Assembly: GCA_946480965.1 (NCBI GenBank) | Contig: CAMLMI010000125.1 | Span: 1-11,651, forward strand | Reading direction: 5' to 3' | Source: an uncultured Verrucomicrobiales bacterium | GTDB taxonomy: Bacteria > Verrucomicrobiota > Verrucomicrobiae > Limisphaerales > CANJSG01 | DNA: 11,651 nucleotides | Part shown: positions 1 through 8,000 of the stretch, piece after piece | How positions within the stretch are numbered: the first letter of the stretch is position 1 | Layout: each line of letters opens with the position of its first letter | Position numbers and translations under genes: made by a program | The notes under the pieces: generated by a model | What the model was told of the DNA's origin: nothing | Databases searched by the model: none | Seen by the model: only the letters and a program-made list of their open reading frames with translations

Positions 1-85
1 GTTCGGCGGCCGCATCGTCAGCCCGCCGCTGCAGAACGGCGACCCCAACGAGGTCACCTTCTTCGCCCATCCGAACGAATTTTGA
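1..85 (+). CDS. C-terminal end of an upstream gene, product unknown
   Basis: Only the last 27 codons are present, read from base 2 to the TGA at 83-85; the peptide ends ...NEVTFFAHPNEF. It is too short to assign to a family. It stops 18 bases before the next start codon, on the same strand, with no room for a promoter or terminator, so it is probably in the same operon. By position it could be another prepilin-like protein (in verrucomicrobial cassettes several prepilin-like genes sit in a row), but that is inference from context alone. That the frame is real is supported by its GC-rich third positions and by ending exactly where the next gene begins. Confidence 0.6.
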   Translation, partial: FGGRIVSPPLQNGDPNEVTFFAHPNEF

Positions 86-103
86 TCCGCCGAGTCCGCC
101 TGT

Positions 104-1012
104 ATGAACCTTCAGCCTTTCAATGGAACCCGGAGAAACTGCCGCGGCTTGACGCTGCTGGAGATCCTGGTGTCCGTGACCCTGCTGATTGTCATCATGG
201 GCGGTCTGATGCTGATGTTCGACCAGACCCAGAAGGTCTTTGTCACCGGGCTGCGCCAAGTGGACGTCTTGGAGGGTGGACGCGCTGCGGCCGATCTCGT
301 CGGACGCGACTTCGAGCAGATCGCGGCAGGCGGGCGTTCATGGGACACGAACTTCTACTCCGCCTTCAAGGGCTGGCCGCAAAACGCACCGGCCACGATC
401 CTTGAGCCCGGCGCGGGCGGGGCCGTGCAGGAACTCTTCCTCCAAGAAGCCTTCTTCCTGACCAAGGCCGACGACTGGAGCGCCATCGGCTATCGGGTGC
501 TCGATCCCAGCGATCCGCCGAACTCTCTCAACTCGACGCCCATTCTCATGGGGGCGCTGTATCGCTACACGACCAACTCCGTCCACCTCTACAGCACCGA
601 TTTCTTCGGCCAGTTCGTGAACAGCTACAGGGAGGTGCCCTACAACGACGACTTGGTCGAGGCCGGACAGATGAGCCGGGTGATCGACGGCGTGGTTCAC
701 TTCAAAGTCATCGCCTACGATTCTTTGGGCTTCCGTTTCGGGGAGACCAACGTCACCGACCTCCAGATCTTCCAGTCCGACGATCCGGACCCCGTGCCCT
801 ACTACGCGTTCCGGGGCAAGAAGCTGCCCAGCGCGGTCGAGATCGAGATCGGCATCCTCGAGCCCGAGGCCGTCATCCGCGCCCGGGCGCTGCCCGGCAC
901 CGGCGTGGCCTACACCGCCAATCTCCGGCGGTTCTTGGGCGAAAACTCCGGCAAGATTCACCTGTTCCGGCAGCGGATTCCGATCCGCGTGGCCGCTAGT
1001 CTAGGCAACTGA
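104..1012 (+). CDS. Prepilin-like protein with N-terminal methylation motif (GspJ/PulJ-like)
   Basis: A 302-residue pseudopilin-type protein. Residues 1-15 form a short basic leader (two Arg at 10-11, Arg14) ending in Gly15. Cleavage after this Gly by a prepilin peptidase would leave a mature protein starting LTLLE, with the conserved Glu at +5, followed by a hydrophobic helix to about residue 39 (ending GGLMLMF). This is the classic type IV pilin / type II secretion pseudopilin start. The rest (about 260 residues) would be periplasmic or surface exposed. Length and position just before a PilX/GspK-like gene fit a minor pseudopilin of the GspJ class, or protein C of the four-gene 'Verru_Chthon cassette'; I cannot separate these without a profile search. 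The ATG at 104 gives a leader of normal length; only a weak GAG lies upstream. Its stop overlaps the next start (TGATG), implying translational coupling. Confidence 0.85.
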   Translation: MNLQPFNGTRRNCRGLTLLEILVSVTLLIVIMGGLMLMFDQTQKVFVTGLRQVDVLEGGRAAADLVGRDFEQIAAGGRSWDTNFYSAFKGWPQNAPATILEPGAGGAVQELFLQEAFFLTKADDWSAIGYRVLDPSDPPNSLNSTPILMGALYRYTTNSVHLYSTDFFGQFVNSYREVPYNDDLVEAGQMSRVIDGVVHFKVIAYDSLGFRFGETNVTDLQIFQSDDPDPVPYYAFRGKKLPSAVEIEIGILEPEAVIRARALPGTGVAYTANLRRFLGENSGKIHLFRQRIPIRVAASLGN

Positions 1013-4000
1013 TGAGATCTTCTTACCAGCGCGGTGTGGCGCTCGTGGTCACGCTGCTGATGCTTTCGGTCATCACGTTTCTGGCGGTCGCCTTTCTTGC
1101 GCTCTCCGGCCGCGAACGCCAGTCCGTCACGCTGACCATCACCCAGGCCGAGGCCAAGCTGATGGCAGACGCTGGCCTGTCCCGCGCCCAGGCCGAGATC
1201 GCCGCCCTCGTCCGCCAGAAGACCAACCTCCTCGCCACTGGAATGCTCGTCTCCCGCAGCTACCAGAACCCGTTGGCGAACATGGGGCAAAGCTCCTACA
1301 CCAACGTCAACTACGACAAGGTCGGGAACGTGAACCAGTTCCTGCAGATGCAGACGAATCTCTACTACGATCCGCGTCTGCCGGTTTACGTCCGCAACAA
1401 TCCGAACGATCCCTACGACTTCCGCTTCTACGTCGATTTCAACCGCAACGGTCGCTACGACACGAACGGGGCCCAGACCAATCTCAATTTCAACGGGCAG
1501 ATCATCCTCGACGAGGACAACAACCCCGAGGTCGTCGATGTTCCCGGCGATCCCGAATTCATCGGGGTGCTGGAGAACCCCGCGCTGAACCACTCCGGCA
1601 CCAATCGCGGCGTGGGCCGCTTCGCCTACATGGTGCTGCCGGTCGGCCAGTCCCTCGACCTCAACACGCTGCACAACTACGCCAAGGGCAACACGGGCTT
1701 GGACGACGGCATGGGACCGGGAAACGACGGCTTTAATCGCAATCAGGGCGTCGGTGCCTACGAGATCAACTACGCCGGCCTGCTGATGGATCTCAGCTCC
1801 AATACCTATTCGACGGTTGCCTACAACTTCCGCCCGAGCCTTGCCACGGTGGCCAATCGTTCCTCTGCCAACAGTGGAGCGGCGTTCGACGACGCCGTAA
1901 GTCTTCTGCGCTACCGCTACGATGGGAACTACAACGACTTGGCCCCTGCGCAGGACATCCTGGGTTCTCAAAATCCCGAACGCCTGCGAGTGCGCAACGC
2001 CATCAACTCCGACGGCATCGACTCCTATGCGCGCGGTGTCGCGGCGAACCAGAACGACCGCCCGTGGCAGGACGACGCCACGCAGCCTTGGGCCGGCAGC
2101 CGGAGCACGAATGAACTCCGCGACATCCAAGAGCTCTTCAACTTCGACCCGAACAGGTATCCCAATTTCGTCAATCGCCTGAAGCAGATGGGCAACAGCC
2201 GGGCCACGATGGACCGGCACGGCATCTACCGGCTGCTCTCGCAGGCCACCGTGTCCGCTCCTCCCGCGTTGGAGGGCCGGTTCCACCTGAACTACAAGAA
2301 CGACACCAACGGGAACACCTTCACCAGCGCCTACACCAACTGGCTGGCCGTCGATTTCTTCACCAACGTGGCCGACCGGCTGCTCAAGATGGCGCTGACC
2401 ACGAACAACAACGGCGACCCGATGTTCGAGAACATCGTGGTTCCGACCAATTTCGGCATCGCCAACATCCCGCTCTATCCCGCCACGAACGGCGTCTATT
2501 CCTCCAGCCTGCACCGCCTCCTCCAAGTGGCCGCGAACCTCTACGATGCGACCACCACCAACGCCGCACCCAGTGTCTTCCGCCCGCACTTCATCGTGGA
2601 CAGCAACGGCCGCATCCGCATTTCCGGATATTCGCTGGTGGAGAACGCCGACATCCTGACGCCCGGCAACCCGCGCCGTTTGCCCGAGGTGTCGCCCGAA
2701 CAGCTCGTCGCCAGCGGCATTGCGCGGAACGTCGTCCTGACCAATCGCGTTCTGCTTGGCGTGCCGATGGTGGTCGGGGCCAAGAAGGGGCTGCCGAACC
2801 TCAACGAAGTCCAGTTCCTCTCCCGCTTCCGGCTTCAGCGCAAACTGGAGTTCTGGAAACAGAACGTGAACCAGACTTCCGCCTCCGTGACGAACCAGCA
2901 GTTGCTGGCGGACTTGTCCAACGAGTTGGCGGTCGAACTCTGGAACAGCTACACCAACGGCTACACCCGCCCGCTGCGCATCGAGGTGACGAACATCTGC
3001 TCGACCACGATCTTTGCGCGGAGGAACCCGAATGACACTCCGGTCATCGCGCTGGCCTACACCAACCTCGCGGGACGTCGTCTGGAACTGACTGTGGACA
3101 ACCCGGACGAAACGCAGCGCTATTGGCCGGGTCGTGAGTTCCGGATTCCGATCCAGACCAATATGGTGGCGCTGTCCAACAGCATCTTCCATTTCAACCA
3201 ACGGCAGTTTCTCCCTCTGAGCTCCACCAACTCCCGCACGGCCTCCTACCGGGACACCTCGCTCCTCACCCCGATCTTCACCGTGGCCGTGACCAACCGG
3301 TTGCGCGTGACCGTCATCGACGGCGGTGAAAACCGGACCTTGGCGGCGGCCAACGAGGTGGGTTCGGACGACCGGGTCATCGACTACGTCTCCTTGGAGA
3401 CGGTCTATTACACCAACATGACGGATGCCATTTCCGGACGGAACGCCAGCAGCGCCCTCCCCAACACGCCTTCGATGTGGGATGGCTTGAGCGGTATCCA
3501 GCGGCAGATCGACATCAACCTCGCCCGGCAGAACCCGGATTTCGCCGTGGAACCCGATTGGTCCGAGGTGAACACCACCCAACAAGAGCGCGACATGTCG
3601 GCCAACGGGTTGGCGGTGTTCTTGGGCCTGCCGGAAAACGCGAACTTTCCCCGCAACGGCCTACCACCGCAGATCCTTTACCAGAAGGCCGCCTATGATG
3701 CCTTGGGCGCGTATGTCGGCGTTTGGGCCATGCAGGCGAACGATCCCTTGGTCCACTACACGAGGGACGATCTGATCCCTCGCAATCCGACCACGAGAGA
3801 GGATTTGAGCTTCAGCCGGTTGCCCGGCTCGACGCTGCGGCGGTTGAATCTGACGACGCTGAATCAACAGATCCCGCAGGCGACTTTGGGGAGGATCAAC
3901 CGGCGCTACATGCCCTGGTCGGAAGAAGACATTGGTCCTTTTGCCCATGTCGCGTCGTTGAAGGACCCGATGGTCCGGCAGTCCGACGACTGGGAGTTCC

Positions 4001-4755
4001 CCACGAACAAGCTGGCCAGCCTCGGCGAGATCGGCCGCATCCATCGCGGCACGCCATGGCAGACGGTCTACCTCAAGGCCGGCGTGGCCCCGAACAACCA
4101 GTGGCGCGAGTGGGCGGGCTCCTTCTACAGCCATCCCACGAACGACTGGCGCTTGCCGGACCTGTTCACCACGGCCCCCAGCGAGAACGCCGCGCGCGGC
4201 CTGCTCTCGGTCAACCAGTCCGACTACGCGGGCTGGTCGGCCGTGCTCAGCGGCGTCCAGGTCCTCACCAACACGGCGGACAATCCGACGCTCTTCGGCA
4301 CGAACTCCACGGAGGCGCTCTACATCCAGCCGTCGTCCGAGGCGTTGCACCGCATCGTGGACGGGATCAACGCCCGCCGGGCCGCAAAGCAGGCGCAGGG
4401 CGGTCTGTTCACCTACACGGGCGAGTTCCTGGAGACGCCGGAGCTGACGAGCGCTTCGCCGTTCCTGAACTTCCAGGCGGGGCAGAACGGCGTGACGGAG
4501 GAGATGTATGAGCGGATTCCCCGGCGGATTCTTTCGCTGGTCCATTTGGGCAGCCCGCGCTACTTGGTCTATACTTACGGACAATCACTGCGACCGGCGA
4601 ACGCCTCGCTGGTGAACCGCTTCGGCTACCTCAACCTGGTGACCAACTACCAGGTGGCGGGCGAGGTGGTGACCCGAACGCTGCTGCGGGTGGATGGGAC
4701 GCCGCAGGCACCGCGGATCGTGATCGAGAAATATGACGTATTGCCGACCGACTGA
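1012..4755 (+). CDS. Very long PilX/GspK-like protein (Verru_Chthon cassette protein A-like)
   Basis: A 1247-residue protein. Residues 1-8 are a short positively charged leader ending in Gly8, followed by a hydrophobic segment (about 9-32) starting VALVVTLLMLSV and then a charged turn (GRERQS). This matches the N-terminus of PilX and GspK, which, as here, lack the Glu at +5 (residue 13 is Val). The helix continues into an Ala-rich amphipathic stretch (about 45-68). PilX and GspK are usually only about 170-330 residues, so roughly 900 residues are extra. They are rich in Asn, Thr and aromatic residues, with one Cys seen (about 663). Recognisable patches are an acidic Asn-rich loop at 142-153 and a 'DLNTLHN' (about 217) to 'NQGVGAYEIN' (about 244) region that I recall from large verrucomicrobial proteins next to prepilins. 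I infer a minor-pilin or tip-type role in an envelope filament or secretion system; no enzyme motif was seen. The start overlaps the previous stop by one base. Confidence 0.8.
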   Translation: MRSSYQRGVALVVTLLMLSVITFLAVAFLALSGRERQSVTLTITQAEAKLMADAGLSRAQAEIAALVRQKTNLLATGMLVSRSYQNPLANMGQSSYTNVNYDKVGNVNQFLQMQTNLYYDPRLPVYVRNNPNDPYDFRFYVDFNRNGRYDTNGAQTNLNFNGQIILDEDNNPEVVDVPGDPEFIGVLENPALNHSGTNRGVGRFAYMVLPVGQSLDLNTLHNYAKGNTGLDDGMGPGNDGFNRNQGVGAYEINYAGLLMDLSSNTYSTVAYNFRPSLATVANRSSANSGAAFDDAVSLLRYRYDGNYNDLAPAQDILGSQNPERLRVRNAINSDGIDSYARGVAANQNDRPWQDDATQPWAGSRSTNELRDIQELFNFDPNRYPNFVNRLKQMGNSRATMDRHGIYRLLSQATVSAPPALEGRFHLNYKNDTNGNTFTSAYTNWLAVDFFTNVADRLLKMALTTNNNGDPMFENIVVPTNFGIANIPLYPATNGVYSSSLHRLLQVAANLYDATTTNAAPSVFRPHFIVDSNGRIRISGYSLVENADILTPGNPRRLPEVSPEQLVASGIARNVVLTNRVLLGVPMVVGAKKGLPNLNEVQFLSRFRLQRKLEFWKQNVNQTSASVTNQQLLADLSNELAVELWNSYTNGYTRPLRIEVTNICSTTIFARRNPNDTPVIALAYTNLAGRRLELTVDNPDETQRYWPGREFRIPIQTNMVALSNSIFHFNQRQFLPLSSTNSRTASYRDTSLLTPIFTVAVTNRLRVTVIDGGENRTLAAANEVGSDDRVIDYVSLETVYYTNMTDAISGRNASSALPNTPSMWDGLSGIQRQIDINLARQNPDFAVEPDWSEVNTTQQERDMSANGLAVFLGLPENANFPRNGLPPQILYQKAAYDALGAYVGVWAMQANDPLVHYTRDDLIPRNPTTREDLSFSRLPGSTLRRLNLTTLNQQIPQATLGRINRRYMPWSEEDIGPFAHVASLKDPMVRQSDDWEFPTNKLASLGEIGRIHRGTPWQTVYLKAGVAPNNQWREWAGSFYSHPTNDWRLPDLFTTAPSENAARGLLSVNQSDYAGWSAVLSGVQVLTNTADNPTLFGTNSTEALYIQPSSEALHRIVDGINARRAAKQAQGGLFTYTGEFLETPELTSASPFLNFQAGQNGVTEEMYERIPRRILSLVHLGSPRYLVYTYGQSLRPANASLVNRFGYLNLVTNYQVAGEVVTRTLLRVDGTPQAPRIVIEKYDVLPTD

Positions 4756-4773
4756 CCCCCGGTGCACCCGTTT

Positions 4774-4777
4774 GGAG
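4774..4777 (+). promoter_or_regulatory. Ribosome-binding site of the protease gene
   Basis: GGAG, seven bases before the ATG at 4785. It decides the start: another ATG at 4778 lies directly after it with no spacing and is in a different frame that stops after six codons. The 29-base gap between the PilX-like stop and this start shows no terminator hairpin, so the protease is probably co-transcribed with the upstream genes but has its own ribosome entry. Confidence 0.6.
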
Positions 4778-4784
4778 ATGTGGT

Positions 4785-5024
4785 ATGAAGAATCTTAGTT
4801 CGAGGAGCTGGGCTCTCATCAGTGTTCTGTCGCTGACCGGCGCGATTGTCTGCCTTTGGCTGGGCAGGCGCTGGGAAGAGAAACGCGCGCCGAAAGCGCC
4901 CGCCTCCGGCGTGGCCGCTCATTCCGACGCCGCGTCGCGGCCGGCCGCTGTTGCCGCGGCATCGGCCGGTGAAGCGACCGACGCCGCGCCCGCGAGCACG
5001 ACGGGCCGCTTCCGCCACCGCCTC
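4785..5024 (+). other. N-terminal membrane segment and Ala/Pro-rich linker of the protease
   Basis: Residues 1-8 carry Lys2 and Arg7. Residues 9-27 are hydrophobic (WALISVLSLTGAIVCLWLG) and are followed at once by RRWEEKR. No A-x-A type signal peptidase I site is evident, and Cys23 is preceded by A-I-V, which is not a lipobox. It looks more like an uncleaved signal anchor than a normal signal peptide. Residues 28-80 are mostly Ala, Pro, Ser and Gly, a flexible spacer. Confidence 0.6.
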
Positions 5025-8000
5025 AGCAACACCGAGGCCCCGATGGCCCGGTGGATGCAGAACGAGCGGGCGATCCTGCTGGAAAACGCCTTGATCGACA
5101 CGTCGCTGGATCGGGGCTTGGCGATTCCGGAATCGCTGAAATCGCTCGGCCAACCCGGCACCTACGTCGTGCAGTCGCGGGGCCCCACCACCGATGCCTT
5201 CCGCGGCGCGCTCGAGGCGGCCGGAGCGAAGATCGTCTCCTACGTGCCGAACAACGCCTACTTGGTCCGCGCCCACGCGAACGTGGCCTCGGCGCTCGGC
5301 GCGAATCCGGTCGTGGCCGCCGTGGTGGCCTATGAACCCTACTTCAAGCTGGAGTCGGGACTGTTGGCCGAAGTGCTGGAGCCGACGGTCGAACCGGGCA
5401 CGGCCAGGTTGAACGTGACGGTCTATCCCGGCGAGGCCGCCGCATCGGCCGCCGCGCTGGAAGCGCTGGGCTTCAGCGTGGAAGGCACCGAGCGTTCGCC
5501 CTTCGGCGAGCTGCTGGCGGTGAGCGGTCCGTCGCAGATGATCGCGGCGGTGGCGCGGGAGGATTCGGTGCAGTCCGTCGAGGTGCGCTCCGACCGCGTG
5601 CCGTTGACCGATCTCGCCCGGACCAAGGTGGGCATCTCCACCAACACTTCCACGGCCAGCAACTGGCTCGGTCTCTCCGGCACCAACGTCGTTGTCGCCG
5701 TCACCGACACGGGCGTCGAAGCGGGCCATCCCGACCTGACCGGGCGGGTGATCGAATCCGGCTTCCTCGACAGCGTCGGCGGTCCGATCACGAGCGACTT
5801 CGACGGCCACGGCACCCACGTCGCGGGCATCATCGTGACCTCCGGCGCGAGCTTTCCCTCCACGACGAACGCGCTCGGCTCCGTGACCAACGCCAACTAC
5901 CGGGGCATGGCTCCGGGCGCGAAGATCTATCCGTTGCCGATCGACGGCATCACCGGCCCGCTGTCCTCCGACGTGTCCCTCCAGGAGGCGACCGCGCGGA
6001 CGAACATCTTCGTCTCGAACAACAGCTGGGGCTATCGCGGCGCGAACGACTACACGGCGGCTTCCGCGAGCTTCGACGCCGCGACGCGCGACGCGCTGCC
6101 GGAACGGTCCGGCTCCCAGCCCGTGCTCTTCGTCTTCGCCGCCGGCAACAGCGGCAACAGCGACCCGGGTTCCACGACGGGCTCGCCCGACACCATCCTT
6201 TCCCCAGCCACGGCCAAGAACGTCATCTCGGTCGGCGCGCTGGAACAGTTGCGTGAGATCACCAACGAGGTGATCAACGCGGGCGTGACCAACGCGGCGT
6301 TCCTGGCCCAGACCGACAGCGATTCGCAGGTGGCTTGGTTCTCCAGCCGGGGCAACACCGGTGTAGGGCTCGAAGGCGAGTTCGGCCGCTACAAGCCCGA
6401 TCTCGTCGCTCCCGGATCGTTCGTCGTTTCCACCCGGGCCACGAACTACGTGGAGCCCGACAGCCTCGCGAACTACCAGTTCTCCGACTTGGAGAACCTG
6501 CATCTGGAGCCCGGCCAGACGAACACGCATTCGTTCTTCGTTCCGGCCCAGGCCACGCAGGTCATCATCCAGGCCTTGCCCATTGGCCAGACCGGGCAGG
6601 GGATACCGCCCCTCCTGATCGCGGCCGGAGCGAACAACCCGCCGACCCAGATTCGTGGCGTGACCCGCGTGGTGCTCAGCGTGCCGGGTCAGCTCCCGAC
6701 CGGCCTGATCTACTACTCCGAGATCAACACCAACGCCGTGGCCGTGGACTACGACGTGCGCGTGGTTGCGATCCTGGAACCGGAGAGCGGCAACTATTCC
6801 GAAGTCCTTTCGTCGCTCAACGAGCCGCTCGGCCCCTACTACCGCTACGAATCCGGCACCAGCATGGCCGCGCCCGTCGTGTCCGGCATGTTGGCGCTGA
6901 TGCAGGAGTTCTTTGAGCAGCGCCTGCAGCGCACCAACAGCCCGGCGATGATGAAGGCCCTGCTGATCAACGGCGCGCGCAACGCCCGGGCCTTGGACTA
7001 CGACTACAACCCCAAGGGCCTGGTCAACCACCAGGGCTGGGGTGTGCCCCGGTTGACGAACATCCTGCCGGCGAGCCTGGCTTCCTTGCCGGAAACCGCT
7101 TGGCCGGTCCGGCTCTTCGACCAGAGCACCACCAACGCCCTGGCTACCGGCGAGTCCTTCGCCCGCACCGTCACCCTCTCGGCGGAGGCCCAGCAGAGCC
7201 CCATCCGCATCAGCCTCGTGTGGACCGATCCTCCCGGCAATCCGCGCGTCGCGGCCAAGCTGGTCAACGACCTCGACCTCATCGTCACCAACCTCCAGAC
7301 CAAGCAGGTCTATTTCGGCAACAACTTCGAGTCCGGCAGCCGCTACACCCTCGCCACCTCGACCAATTCGCCGCTGGACCTGAGCGACACGGTCAACAAC
7401 GTGGAGAACGTCTATCTCCCCGCCCAGCCCGGCTCCAACTACGTGGTCGTGGTCCGGGGCAAGCGGGTCAACGTGAACGCGGTCAACACCCAGACCAACG
7501 GCACCAAGCAGGACTTCGCCCTCGTCATCTCCACCGAAAACACGGCGTTGTCCTCCCCGTTCTCCATCGCGGGTGGACCGGCCCTCTTCACGCAGGCGGC
7601 TCCGACGCTTTTGACGATCAGCAATTCCGTCCCGCTCGTCGGCCAGCGGGTTGGCGCGCAGTCGCCGCTCGCCCCCGTCGGTCCCGGTGGCGGCATCGCG
7701 AACCAGTGGCGGTTCTACGTCTTCACCAACGACTACGTGAACCCGACCAACCCCGCGTCGCAGGGAACCAACGTCGGCTTCCTCACGTTCCTCCCGCCCA
7801 ATCTCTCGCGCCAGCGCGCCGGTGAAGAGGCGGACATCGACCTGTATGTCTCCACCAACCCCGCGTTGACCAACCTGAACCCTGCGGCGCTCGCCGGGGC
7901 CATGAAGTCGCTGCAACGCGGCGGCACCGAGCAGTTGACCACCAACAATTCGCGGCGCGGCGACGTCTATTACATCGGCGTCAAGGCCGAGGACCAGCAG

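Noticed and set aside
958..3585. An 875-codon minus-strand frame opposite the PilX-like gene.
   Set aside because: It is in codon register with the sense gene for the same reason (avoidance of TTA, CTA and TCA), and its product is low-complexity Val/Gly/Arg/Asp-rich sequence without motifs.
3661..4584. A 307-codon minus-strand frame over the end of the PilX-like gene.
   Set aside because: It lies inside a well-supported plus-strand gene, is Arg/Ala/Val-rich, and shows no start context or domain.
4761..4768. The palindrome GGTGCACC between the PilX-like gene and the protease, as an operator.
   Set aside because: An 8-base palindrome with no spacer or partner copy is expected by chance in GC-rich DNA, and no promoter elements adjoin it.
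4778..4780. An upstream ATG as start of the protease gene.
   Set aside because: It is out of frame with the protease, stops after six codons, and lies directly on the GGAG site with no spacing.
4851..4853. Cys23 as a lipoprotein (lipobox) cysteine.
   Set aside because: The preceding residues are A-I-V; a lipobox needs Gly, Ala or Ser right before the Cys, and the Cys lies within the hydrophobic segment, not after it.
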